NCBI GenBank assembly: GCA_032622095.1
Contig: CP136065.1
Location: 219,834,151-219,898,150 of the forward strand
Source: Siphonodentalium dalli
Taxonomy: Eukaryota; Mollusca; Scaphopoda; Gadilida; Siphonodentaliidae
DNA: 64,000 nucleotides
Direction: 5' to 3'
Shown here piece by piece: positions 1 to 10,370 of the stretch. Numbering within the stretch: position 1 is the stretch's first letter; each line of letters starts with the position of its first letter. A program made the position numbers and the translations under genes. The notes below the pieces were generated by a model. It was not told the DNA's origin, did no database searches, and worked only from the letters and a program-made list of their open reading frames with translations.

Positions 1-90
1 TACGATAAGAAATGAGAATTTGTTCACGCACATTGAAGCAATGAACACTGAGTCAGTGCCTCCATAAATCTTAAATATGCTATTTATTAA

Positions 91-330
91 AGTGATGTGA
101 AATAACAAATAATCATACCAAAATAAATTATTTTAAATTTGATGTCCAAATAGTCAGAAAATAGCGTCATTGTTATAAACAAATTATTGGCGCAGTCATA
201 CTGTCTATACCAAATAATGTGTCTGGAATAAGGCAGTAAATATTTACATTTGTGTGTAGTTCAACAGTTGTGTTCTCTGTAATGGTACGTGGTTGGAATC
301 TTAGTATATTGCTACATTCTTCCAATGGGG
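91..330 (+). repeat. Degraded AGTGATGTG-family TTAA element
   Basis: The sequence TTAA (87-90) followed by AGTGATGTGAAA opens a diverged copy of the family seen intact at 47443 and 47928. The later landmarks (taaatatttacat, gtagttcaac, tgttctctgtaatgg, agtatattgctacatt) occur in the family order. The right end is not recognisable. It lies just upstream of the first coding exon, so it sits in an intron of the MIEAP-like gene if that gene extends to the left. Confidence 0.45.
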
Positions 331-408
331 ATATTGTTTGGATACAAACTGATTGGTTTTATTCAATGAAATATGTCCACACTATGTCTTTAATGTTTTA
401 CATTTCAG

Positions 409-525
409 TCTTCCAAATCAAAGTTAGACTTCCCAATAGAAGATTTAAAGGCTAACATGTTTGATGTGAGGGAGATGCAGAAACATCCCAGAATCCTCCA
501 CCAGATGCTCGCTCAAGTTAAACAG
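409..525 (+). CDS. MIEAP/SPATA18-like protein, penultimate coding exon
   Basis: This 117-bp exon (39 codons, phase 0 at both ends) follows a good acceptor (ttttacatttcag at 396-408) and ends at a consensus donor (cag|gtgaat at 525/526). It reads SSKSKLDFPIEDLK and continues through MFDVREMQKHPR to MLAQVKQ. The downstream exon at 4577 starts in the matching phase, and the joined peptide reads ..MLAQVKQ-KFYAQSLLK... This segment should correspond to the helical region just before the last block of the MIEAP C-terminal domain. The gene's 5' part lies left of the window. Known: the vertebrate protein acts in mitochondrial quality control. Inference: this is one member of an invertebrate family whose function I cannot state. 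The exon structure is firmer than the family name. Confidence 0.68.
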
Positions 526-812
526 GTGAATAACTGATTGCTCCCGATACTAATACTAATACTAATATGTTGTTGCCATTAACCCTTTCTTTACTAAATG
601 GACTCTCCCATTCAGTTATAAAAGTATACATTGGAATGGTCTATTATTCATCTGGAGGGATGTTCAGGAAATATAAACAGAGGGCAGATATTATTCCTAT
701 TCATTGGTGGGAAATGTTTGTTGGGACTATATTTACACAGTGTTTTTAGTTTGTTCTTCAACTTATCCCTTTCATGATAGGAACTGTGATGGTGCAGCAT
801 TAAAGATCATAT

Positions 813-949
813 GCCAATGCATTCTCTTACATATGCGAGTCTCCCATAGGGAGCCTTACACAGTCAAGGTAAATATTATTAGGCTAATAATTTCTCTTAT
901 ATATGCGAGGCTTCCTATGGGAGACTCACATATATAAGAGAATGCATTG
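813..949. repeat. Degenerate pair of ATGCATTCTC hairpins
   Basis: The left limb begins gccaatgcattctctta at 813 and the right limb ends tataagagaatgcatt near 946. The middle contains another limb pair (tctcttatatatgcgagg). It is a diverged, shortened version of the paired 69-bp hairpins described at 4045 and 4193. The flanks (tttcaggaagctc) resemble those at 60075-60105, so these two belong to one subfamily. Confidence 0.6.
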
Positions 950-2982
950 TACAGGGTTTTCAAAAAATTTCAGGAAGCTCGAGTTGTTTCACTTTCTACA
1001 TCTCCCCAGTAATGTTTAGATAATAAGTTCACCAACCGGCTATGCTTATTATCTGAACATTTCCTGAGGGAACTTAGGCTGCCAATGATGACTAGAGCTG
1101 TGTTACCTATATGATGATGATGAACTGAGTCGAAATGTTATTCCCGGTTGAAGGAAATGTATGTAAAGTAATTTGAAACAAATTCACTGTATAATGCTCT
1201 CTATATAAGTGGATAAATTATTATTATTTTTTATTAGTAGCATCAATCTAGGGGGAGTAATTCTATTTATTATTGTATTTTCTGTACACATGACAATCAC
1301 ATATTGGTGAATATTATTAACTTTTGAACCCTGTTGTTATGGCAGGTAGATTGGATACAAATTAGAAAACATTTTACCTGAACTAATTTACAACACATGG
1401 TTATTTTACCTATCAATTAATGTTACATTGGGTACTTCATTATTTCCCCTCAGAATTCCCAGGATACAAGGGTACATTGGGTCCAAATTAGAAAACATAT
1501 TCTCAAAGGGACTTAACCCTTTCAGACTTATGTCCTAGGGAGTATTTCATATATATTATTCATTGAAATGCCTTTTCAATACTGCTAACATATTTTAATG
1601 GAGCATGCATTAGGAACACCAAGAACTCCAATAATGGTGTCTAAGGTTCATGATACATTCCTTTTATCGGGTGTGAGGGAGGTCACCACTACCTTTACCA
1701 TGGCAATGAACCCAGGTTGATATCAACTAAAGAAAATAAATATAAGGTTTTCAGTACAAAGCTGCATATGTTTTACCAAGAGATATAAACTGGTTGAGAC
1801 AAACCTTAATTCAGACACAAATGTGTGCCACCCTTGGTATATATGGGGTTTCATCACTGGTTACCATGGCAACCATATTTGCCTTTATATCAACATTATC
1901 GCGAATTCCAGAGAAAGTTAAAATAATTTCGGCTTTGTTGTCTATAGTATACCAAAATGTACCAACAAAATTTTCCTGCTGCAATAGTGTTTTGACCTTC
2001 ATTGTCTACATGCTTTACTTATATATGCAGTTTGACCCCTTATTATGGAAACATAATTTATGAATAAGTGATGCTACACAGGCATATATGTTGAAACTTC
2101 AATAAGTTTAATCACATTCAAGCAGCCAGTGTCCATGCCATTGCTACAAACAGAGCTTCCATGTCTTGCACATATATTAGCATTGGCTCACATGGGATAT
2201 CTTCCTCCCAGCAAGAACTTTGACAAAGAATTTTTTCCGCGAATTAGGAACATATTTAAACAATAGCTTACCAACACTGCAACAGATCGAAACGATACTC
2301 GGAAAGTCAAATTTTGTAATTTTTGTCATAACTTTGAATCCTGCATATTTTGGTCTGCAGAATACGCTATCGCTATCAATAATGTCCAACTATTAAGGTT
2401 GTTTCGAGAATATTGATGGCATGTCACTGCTGTGACCCACATTCAGTACACAAATTCTTTTTGACAGCAGACAATGAATACTTCAGATTTAGACACAATA
2501 CATTCCCGATACGTGTATTTACATACTAAACAACCGACGTACCCAACGACGTCATATGAATATTTATTACATGATCCTACTCTTATTCCATTCAATAAAT
2601 CAATTATATAAATTGTGATATTAAACATTCGTTTAATAACAGGAAATAGTGCCAGGTGACCTTTGACTTCTGGTTTCTCGTATGTTTACATTCCGTATGC
2701 TACGTCTTAAAATACTATGGTTTCCAATATTTTTCCAACAAACTATAATGAATGAAGAGTTTGAATAGTTATGTCATTAAATATACGCTATTAAATACAC
2801 CAAAGAGTCTTTATTTATCTGGGACTATTTCTTCACGTGGACAAACAATGCATAGTTCAGTGAAACGTCGTCGCATGCCTTATAGAAGCCGATCTTAGTT
2901 TCGTGTCCTATTTGTTGATTTAAGTATGTTTTGTTGAAGTTTTGGATCATGTAATAAATAGAATCTACAACTCGTCCCCAGC

Positions 2983-3073
2983 GGAATTTACAAAACGAGT
3001 CCAGTCAATTAGGTCTGAACCTCGCCAAAGGCTCGGTCCAGACCTAATTTACTGGACTCATTTTGTAAATTTC
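2983..3073. repeat. 91-bp inverted repeat
   Basis: Arms ggaatttacaaaacgagtcc / ggactcattttgtaaatttc enclose a second complementary block (aggtctgaacct / gtccagacct) around a short loop. The structure is a near-complete hairpin. No target duplication is evident. Its open reading frame is a by-product of the palindrome. Confidence 0.6.
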
Positions 3074-3348
3074 ACTATAAACAGGGAACTCATTGTAGAT
3101 CCGCTATATACGTACCAAACAACCAAAGGGTTAATCAAGTTGTTACAGGGCTATGGCCTTTTTGCAAGATTTGAAAATCCGAGAAAGTAGGTTTTGTTTG
3201 AAACCTACCCTCCCATCCATCCTTTTTATTTTACCTTTGCCATTCACATGTCCACGATTCAGAGGACATCACTAACCAGGTTGTTTAGTGTATCATTTCA
3301 GATTCTTTAAGGACAGCATATTCCCACGGGATCAACTTGATATGTATA

Positions 3349-3788
3349 TGTGACCCGCCATATCAAATCCAGTCGTAAGTCGGGATTTTTTTACCCTGTG
3401 CCAATGCATTCTTTTATAAATGCGAGTCGACCATAGGTCGCCTCGCATATATAAGAGAATGCATTGGCCTAACAATTTTTTACAATTTTAATAATTTTTT
3501 CTTGTATTCCTTAACAATTTTATAATTTCACCCATACAGAACCCCAGACAAACATGAGCAGACGACACTCTTCTATATGCTTCTATATATGTGTGGGGCT
3601 GTTTTTTATTTTATGTCCTAAAAATTGTAAGAAACATTTATTTTAAAAAAATGATAAAAAATTGTTAGGCCAATGCATTCTCTTATATATGCGAGGTGAC
3701 CTATGGTCGACTCGCATTAATAAGAGAATGCATTGGCACAGGGTAAAAAAATCCCGAATTACGACTGGATTTGATATGGCGGGTCACA
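3349..3788. mobile_element. TA-flanked MITE carrying two 69-bp hairpins
   Basis: The termini tgtgacccgccatatcaaat and its complement (ending ggcgggtcaca) are flanked by TA at 3347-3348 and 3789-3790. The homology of the two ends continues through gtcgtaa and aaaaaaatccc. Inside are two hairpins, 3400-3468 and 3669-3737, separated by about 200 bp of A/T-rich spacer. TA duplication suggests a Tc1/mariner-type mobiliser (inference). The element sits in the intron of the MIEAP-like gene and has no coding capacity. Confidence 0.7.
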
Positions 3789-3895
3789 TATGTTGTTGGC
3801 AGGGCGCATAGTGGACCAAAAAAGGAAGAGACTCGAATCAAAAATTGGATAACTGAATACTCTACCAATAATTTCACGACTACCTGTTTCATTAA

Positions 3896-4287
3896 CCCTT
3901 TACCCAACAAACAGGCCAAAACCGGCCAAATAAAGCTTCAACAGCCTAAAATATCTTCGGTCTGTCTCAATAGAACCATACAAATATGGATATCATTGGA
4001 ACCGGCTCCTTGACCACATTGTGATAGTTACAGTTATGCCCTGTGCCAATGCATTCTCTTATATATGCGAGTCGACCATAGGTCGCCTCGCATATATAAG
4101 AGAATGCATTGGCCTAAAAAAAATATTTTTTTAACACTTTTTACCATTTTTTCTTACATTCTTTAACAATTTTATAATTTTTAATGTGTTAAGCCAATGC
4201 ATTCTCTTATATATGCGAGGCGACCTATGGTCGACTCGCATATATAAGAGAATGCATTGGCACAGGGCCGTTCTGTTGGGTAAAGGG
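3896..4287 (+). mobile_element. piggyBac-like TTAA MITE with two 69-bp hairpins (copy 1)
   Basis: The 392-bp element has termini CCCTTTACCCAACA / TGTTGGGTAAAGGG and is flanked by TTAA at 3892-3895 and 4288-4291. TTAA duplication with CCC..GGG ends is the piggyBac signature (established); mobilisation by a piggyBac transposase is inferred. The left half holds aaccggccaaataaagcttc and a unique block to 4040. Hairpins lie at 4045-4113 and 4193-4261. Further copies are at 17258, 61834 (reverse) and 63831. It has no ORF of note. Confidence 0.85.
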
Positions 4288-4576
4288 TTAACAGTCCTTA
4301 AAGATAGTCAATTGGCAAACCTGTCTCTGTTGTGTTACGACCCTGTTGGATAAACTTTGATTTTTTCTCGTCATTCAATGATGTGTGAAGTCTGTGTTCA
4401 ATCATTCCCAAGGAAAATGTTTTGGTGACAAATGTACGACTAGAGATTTTTAGAGAACTGCGGTCCAGCTACAGTGTGTCAACTGATATAAATGATTTAT
4501 ACTTATAAAAATGTTTTTTTTTACTATAGCATGAGAAAACATCATTTAGTAAATCTATAAAATATTCTCATTTCAG

Positions 4577-4864
4577 AAATTCTATGCACAGAGTTTACTA
4601 AAGAGCATTAAGAGGCCAAAATTCCTCTCAGAGAAAGACCTTGAGCCATATGTCAACAAATGCCTTGATGCGTGTTGGTTAATGCAAATACAAAGTCCGT
4701 CCATTATGCTTGACTTTTCTCACAGCGAGGGCGATGCTATGGACAAAACTAAACTAAAGGAATTCACTACTCGTGGTAATACTATAGACTTTCTGGTTTG
4801 GCCACCATTATACCGATTTCGAAATGGACCACTTCTATATAAGGGTGTTGCTCAGGGACGGTAG
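4577..4864 (+). CDS. MIEAP/SPATA18-like protein, terminal coding exon
   Basis: The exon starts after the acceptor tctcatttcag (4576), phase 0, and ends at the tag stop at 4862-4864, giving 95 residues. It opens KFYAQSLLKSIKR, contains a Cys-rich helix (NKCLDACWLMQIQSPSI) and finishes with VWPPLYRFRNGPLLYKGVAQ plus GR. The VWP..L....GPLL.KGVAQ ending is what I recognise from the C-terminal domain of mitochondria-eating protein (MIEAP), a family with many invertebrate paralogues. With the exon at 409 the window shows 134 residues. No frameshift or internal stop is present, so the gene looks intact here. The 3' flank enters a TTAA MITE 128 bp after the stop. A different VWP-containing domain cannot be excluded without a profile search. 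Confidence 0.7.
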   Translation, partial: KFYAQSLLKSIKRPKFLSEKDLEPYVNKCLDACWLMQIQSPSIMLDFSHSEGDAMDKTKLKEFTTRGNTIDFLVWPPLYRFRNGPLLYKGVAQGR

Positions 4865-5104
4865 TATAATGTTAGATGAAAGATATGTGTTTGCTATAAA
4901 CTGTCCGTCCATTATCCTTAACATTTCTAAGGCAACAGTAATCTAATAGCCTGGTTTATGAACCTATCCTATTGTTTTCACCATATCGTTAACGGCCCTC
5001 TTAATTTTCGAACCCCCAGATTACATTATATAAAATATATGCCATATTATATACCATTTGAAAGAGGAAGCTCTAAAACATTGTATTATCAACTTATCTG
5101 GGGT

Positions 5105-5110
5105 AATAAA
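5105..5110 (+). promoter_or_regulatory. Candidate polyadenylation signal for the MIEAP-like gene
   Basis: This is the first AATAAA after the stop codon at 4864; none occurs between 4865 and 5104. It lies inside the TTAA MITE at 4993-5522, so the MITE may supply the 3' end. The same position reads taataaac in the 57.6-kb family member. Use of the signal is not shown. Confidence 0.35.
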
Positions 5111-5289
5111 CTGTGAACATGTTGTGTTTTTGTTGAGCTACCAACTTGTTTTTGTCATCTAGATTGTAGTGAAAAGTGTACTATTTTCAATAGAGGGGGA
5201 ATAACTCAATATCTTAAAGATGGAGTTATTCCCTTTCCATTGAAAATACATCTTTAGTTTGAATTCTGTTCCATTTCTGGGAGTCAAAA

Positions 5290-5290
<1 letters not shown>

Positions 5291-5332
<42 letters not shown>
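5291..5332 (+). repeat. Poly(G) tract, 42 nt
   Basis: An uninterrupted run of 42 G is followed by a G/A-rich tail to about 5346. Family members at 29404 (short G run) and 57780 (tgggggtag) have only 5-9 G at this place, so the run expanded within this copy. Length may be unreliable in the assembly. Confidence 0.9.
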
Positions 5333-5333
<1 letters not shown>

Positions 5334-5526
5334 GAGGGGAGGGGGGAATCATATGATTTCATCTGTTTTATATTTCTCTATTGGCATCTTCTGAGACATA
5401 GATGTTTCAAGTGGTGATGAATTATAGTATTTTAATCATATCTTATGGCATAGATTCTTATTAAAACCGTATATCAAGTCACTATAAAAAAATATTTGGC
5501 GACTCGAAAATTAAATGGGCCTTTAA

Positions 5527-8500
5527 AGTGATGTGAAACACTCCGGTAGGGTGATCAAATAGAAATGGAGAATAATCTTGCTCAAAGTAGTTATTTTTAC
5601 GAATATTAATTCCAATTGACAACATAACACTGCCATTCTTATTTATTAATTAAATGCACTAGCTGACTCTCAATGGCTAAATAATTTGTGTTAGTTTATT
5701 GCCGATAGTTGTGTCCCGAATCTTTACATTTGAACGTAGTTCAGACAAGGCTTTCTAAGGAGTGGAATGGTAGATTTCTTTGAAATTTTTGGTGACGTTA
5801 GTAGAATGCTATATTTAACCCAGGTTAGCATAGCTCCTGAGTACTAGTTTAGGTTACACTGGTGTAAATAAGGTTCGGAGAGACCTCTAGCGGATGCGGG
5901 AGGAATATATAGGAGAGAATAAAATAGACACTGGGCCCTGGTTGGTCAATAGCCTTGTGTGCTTTTTGCATAAAAAAATCATCACACCTCTTCCCTATGA
6001 TTTCCCATAGGTAAGATAGCCATTGGCACAGGAATTAACCCTTTGTAGTGAAGTTTGAATTTTTTGGTGTGGTCTAAAATATGACAGTATTTTTTTATGC
6101 GGATCTGACACTAGTTACGAAAACACAAGATTTAAAGGCGAATTCCCTGCTAGACAGATATGATTTTTTTGTGTAAAAAGTTTCCCGAAATGTCAATTTT
6201 TCAGATTAAAAAATAAAATTGGACCCATGGTGCATATGGCCAACAGCATACGCTAAAACGTTAGCACTGAGGCCTATGGAAAACATTTACACCAGTGTAA
6301 CCTAAAGGGAAAAATGAGCTTTTTGGCATTTTTGATTCCTGGGAGTCACTTTAAAGTATTTTAATGCATTTTTCACAGCCTGGTCTTTCAGTCCAATGAA
6401 TATCCCATCCATTGTGTGGCTATTCTTGCTGCTGATGTCTTCTTTCACTTACATCGGCCAAAAAAATGGTATGATTTTTCATTAAAAATGCCAATTTTTC
6501 AAGGTATTTTCAAAAAAATTCAAGGTGGTAATTGTCACATGATAATGCAAATTACCCATAACATGAGCATGTCAATGACACACACACCAATTGTTATAAG
6601 AAGCTAATCTAACAAGTATTTTGGATTTTATAGCCAGTGATATACAGATATATATAATAAAAGTGTGTCATTTTCACTGGTGGGTATGGCCATTTGAGGT
6701 TAATAGCACTAAAACTTGGACACATTTAAGAAAATGCTTCAGCATTTCAAAGAGAGCATATATTTGTTCAACTAATTCAATATACACCCACATCCAGTTA
6801 TCTTGGATCACCCTTGCAGACCTGAAAATGTCATATTTTAGTCTTCCATGTGCTGATAAAGTCATGTGCTTGATGCTCAGCTGATCGGATCTGGACTCAA
6901 TGACCTCACATCACCAGAAGTTCTCTCATGGAAAGCTTCTTGTACAGTCTTCAATAGCTGATCCAAGTTTGCAACACCAGACCCCAAAAACTGTGTGAAA
7001 ATGGGGCCTGAATATGACTTGTGGTGGAAAAATGTGCTTTTTTGATGAATAATGTGTTACAGAGGGTGGGGTTAAATTGTGTGTGATAAATAAAGAACCA
7101 CAGAAGTGATATTGTTTTTGAACACATTTTTTTCATTCATGGGCAATTCTGAAAAAATGTAGGGTGTTACAATTATTCCGCGAAAAAGCGGGCTATCGCT
7201 TTAGGTTACACTGGTGTAAATAAGGTTCGGAGAGACCTCTAGCGGATGCGGGAGGAATATATAGGAGAGAATAAAATAGACACTGGGCCCTGGTTGGTCA
7301 ATAGCCTTGTGTGCTTTTTGCATAAAAAAATCATCACACCTCTTCCCTATGATTTCCCATAGGTAAGATAGCCATTGGCACAGGAATTAACCCTTTGTAG
7401 TGAAGTTTGAATTTTTTGGTGTGGTCTAAAATATGACAGTATTTTTTTATGCGGATCTGACACTAGTTACGAAAACACAAGATTTAAAGGCGAATTCCCT
7501 GCTAGACAGATATGATTTTTTTGTGTAAAAAGTTTCCCGAAATGTCAATTTTTCAGATTAAAAAATAAAATTGGACCCATGGTGCATATGGCCAACAGCA
7601 TACGCTAAAACGTTAGCACTGAGGCCTATGGAAAACATTTACACCAGTGTAACCTAAAGGGAAAAATGAGCTTTTTGGCATTTTTGATTCCTGGGAGTCA
7701 CTTTAAAGTATTTTAATGCATTTTTCACAGCCTGGTCTTTCAGTCCAATGAATATCCCATCCATTGTGTGGCTATTCTTGCTGCTGATGTCTTCTTTCAC
7801 TTACATCGGCCAAAAAAATGGTATGATTTTTCATTAAAAATGCCAATTTTTCAAGGTATTTTCAAAAAAATTCAAGGTGGTAATTGTCACATGATAATGC
7901 AAATTACCCATAACATGAGCATGTCAATGACACACACACCAATTGTTATAAGAAGCTAATCTAACAAGTATTTTGGATTTTATAGCCAGTGATATACAGA
8001 TATATATAATAAAAGTGTGTCATTTTCACTGGTGGGTATGGCCATTTGAAGGTTAATAGCACTAAAACTTGGACACATTTAAGAAAATGCTTCAGCATTT
8101 CAAAGAGAGCATATATTTGTTCAACTAATTCAATATACACCCACATCCAGTTATCTTGGATCACCCTTGCAGACCTGAAAATGTCATATTTTAGTCTTCC
8201 ATGTGCTGATAAAGTCATGTGCTTGATGCTCAGCTGATCAGATCTGGACTCAATGACCTCACATCACCAGAAGTTCTCTCATGGAAAGCTTCTTGTACAG
8301 TCTTCAATAGCTGATCCAAGTTTGCAACACCAGACCCCAAAAACTGTGTGAAAATGGGGCCTGAATATGACTTGTGGTGGAAAAATGTGCTTTTTTGATG
8401 AATAATGTGTTACAGAGGGTGGGGTTAAATTGTGTGTGATAAATAAAGAACCACAGAAGTGATATTGTTTTTGAACACATTTTTTTCATTCATGGGCAAT

Positions 8501-9050
8501 TCTGAAAAAATGTAGGGTGTTACAATTATTCCGCGAAAAAGCGGGCTATCGCTTTAGGTTACACTGGTGTAAATAAGGTTCGGAGAGACCTCTAGCGGAT
8601 GCGGGAGGAATATATAGGAGAGAATAAAATAGACACTGGGCCCTGGTTGGTCAATAGCCTTGTGTGCTTTTTGCATAAAAAAATCATCACACCTCTTCCC
8701 TATGATTTCCCATAGGTAAGATAGCCATTGGCACAGGAATTAACCCTTTGTAGTGAAGTTTGAATTTTTTGGTGTGGTCTAAAATATGACAGTATTTTTT
8801 TATGCGGATCTGACACTAGTTACGAAAACACAAGATTTAAAGGCGAATTCCCTGCTAGACAGATATGATTTTTTTGTGTAAAAAGTTTCCCGAAATGTCA
8901 ATTTTTCAGATTAAAAAATAAAATTGGACCCATGGTGCATATGGCCAACAGCATACGCTAAAACGTTAGCACTGAGGCCTATGGAAAACATTTACACCAG
9001 TGTAACCTTTATTAGTTTCACGCACACTCGAACAAGTCCATAATAAGTCT
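5527..9050 (+). mobile_element. AGTGATGTG-family TTAA element, split by a 3.2-kb insertion
   Basis: It is flanked by TTAA at 5523-5526 and 9051-9054. The left part is 5527-5851 (agtgatgtgaaacactccgg to gagtactagttta) and the right part 9012-9050 (ttagtttcacgcacactcg to aataagtct). The intact copies at 47443-47834 and 47928-48319 run across the same junction without interruption, which shows that 5852-9007 is a later insertion. Confidence 0.78.
5852..9007. mobile_element. 3.2-kb composite insertion: three 451-bp modules and two 901-bp spacers
   Basis: Module ends are ggttacactggtgtaaat and atttacaccagtgtaacc. Module 1 is 5852-6302, module 2 is 7204-7654, module 3 is 8557-9007. Spacers are 6303-7203 and 7655-8556. 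The direct repeat TTTA flanks the whole unit (5848-5851 and 9008-9011). The two 1.35-kb units differ, in my reading, by one inserted A (near 8048) and one G/A change (near 8240), so the duplication is very recent or an assembly product. The terminal repeat is itself a palindrome (ttacac-tg-gtgtaa). The spacers carry short reverse-strand open frames (for example 6674-6865) with no start context and no recognised family. Confidence 0.75.
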
Positions 9051-9054
9051 TTAA

Positions 9055-9315
9055 TATAATAATTTGTTATTGTTTGGATTTTTATCATGTTGACTAAATA
9101 TGAAGTCCTTCCCCCATCATTTAAACTATTATCGGCTAAATTCTATAGTTTGAATCAAACATAAAAATTTTTTAATCTTGTGAATTTCTATTGTTTTGGT
9201 TGTGATGAATTTGATAAAAAATCCATTGTACGTTTATTTTTCCCCACCCAAATGTTCATAAACCGGGCTATAATATGGGTGTGGCCTAACAGAATTGATG
9301 GTGCTTCTGACCAAG
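9055..9315. other. AT-rich interval, nothing recognised
   Basis: AT-rich sequence between two mobile elements. I see no gene, splice-bounded exon or tandem repeat. Confidence 0.5.
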
Positions 9316-9744
9316 CAAGCCTTGAAATAGTGTGTCTGTCATTTGCAGAATGAGGTCACCAAAGGGTGAATTTAGTTAAGCATGGCTAGAATAACTAAAT
9401 TCACCCTCTGGGGACCTCATTCTGCTTTGGCTTCATCTTCTGGGAAGTATCTATAGTCTCAAATTAACATTGTTTTAGTTACTTTTTCCCTTCTGTTCAG
9501 TTTCTATATCCTAATTTGCAGAAGATAAAATGCATAATCGAGGTGACTGTTGGGTGAACATGACCAACTTCAATTGGGGAACTTCAATCTGATCCTAGGG
9601 CTGTCATAGCTTTTGAGGCATAAGCAGAATGGGGTTCCCAGAGGGTGAATTTTGTGATGCTAGCCCACAGTGCAAATAGATTCATTAAATTCACCCTCTG
9701 GGGACCTCATTCTGCAAATGTCAGATACACTATATCAAGGCTTG
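9316..9744. mobile_element. hAT-like MITE with 8-bp TSD (CAAGCCTTGAAATAG family, copy 1)
   Basis: The ends caagccttgaaatagtgtgt and acactatatcaaggcttg are flanked by the exact 8-bp direct repeat TGACCAAG (9308-9315 and 9745-9752). 8-bp duplication indicates hAT-type mobilisation. Inside each end is a gaatgaggtc..gggtgaattta / taaattcaccct..gacctcattc hairpin. Copies occur at 20676, 24338, and as truncated forms at 21316, 30889 and 33763. Confidence 0.85.
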
Positions 9745-10288
9745 TGACCAAGAATTTTCTATTTGTGGCAACACAGTATGTATTCTGTTTTATAATGTAT
9801 GTATTTAGGATATATATCTTCTGTACCAGGTCTGACAAATCTTAAATCAACCTAGTATTTTATATTCAACTATTATAGTTAAATTTGACAGTGCCAAATT
9901 CATCATTTCCCTGTTTTTGCAGAAACTATACGATTGTTCATCTCGATTCTGAGCCTCATTGAGACGTTAACAATAGTGCATTAAATGAAAAGAATCGCGA
10001 TAAAATTTGCTTTACAAAATATTTCTCAAGACTGTTCCATTAATAATGACTGCACTGTCTTTGTGAATGATATTAATGGGGTGACATGATAGGTCATTCA
10101 TAGCAACACTTAGACCAATTGAACATATCATCATGAAATATTCGCAGTGAAAATTTGATGCTATTTTGTTACGGAAGAAAATGTTATGACACCGATTTAC
10201 GACGCTATTTTTAATTCATTTTGTAATATCTGATTATATTATTATGCCTCTTTATCACATTAAGCTAAAACAGCATTATATATGTTCA

Positions 10289-10370
10289 ACTATTATAATT
10301 AAACTATTATAATTAAACTATTATAATTAAACTATTATAATTAAACTATTATAATTGAACTATTATAGTT
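10289..10370 (+). repeat. 15-bp microsatellite (actattataattaaa)n
   Basis: Five to six near-perfect tandem copies of a 15-bp A/T unit; the last copies vary (attgaac, tatagttg). No function is evident. Confidence 0.9.

Larger units (their letters stand above)
526..4576 (+). other. 4.05-kb intron of the MIEAP-like gene, loaded with hairpin elements
   Basis: The intron has a gtgaat donor and a tctcatttcag acceptor. It contains a degenerate hairpin pair (about 813-949), an inverted repeat (2983-3073), a TA-flanked element (3349-3788) and a TTAA-flanked element (3896-4287). The interval 950-2980 shows no recognisable gene or bounded repeat apart from a short inverted repeat near 1015-1065 (gtttagataataag / cttattatctgaac). 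Confidence 0.6.
4993..5522 (+). mobile_element. TTAA element, AGGCCCACTTAA family (copy 1)
   Basis: It is flanked by TTAA at 4989-4992 and 5523-5526, with ends cggccctcttaattttcg and the complementary tcgaaaattaaatgggcct. Internal landmarks (tatataaaatatatgcc, ccatttgaaagaggaagctc, ccgtatatcaagtcactata) recur at 29136-29574 and 57384-57967. It carries a 42-bp G run at 5291-5332. Its right TTAA is shared with the next element, which starts at 5527. TTAA duplication plus AG ends elsewhere in the family fits Kolobok-type elements (inference). Confidence 0.75.

Noticed and set aside
2942-3190. 82-codon frame starting at 2942
   Set aside because: Most of it translates an inverted repeat (2983-3073) within the MIEAP-like intron.
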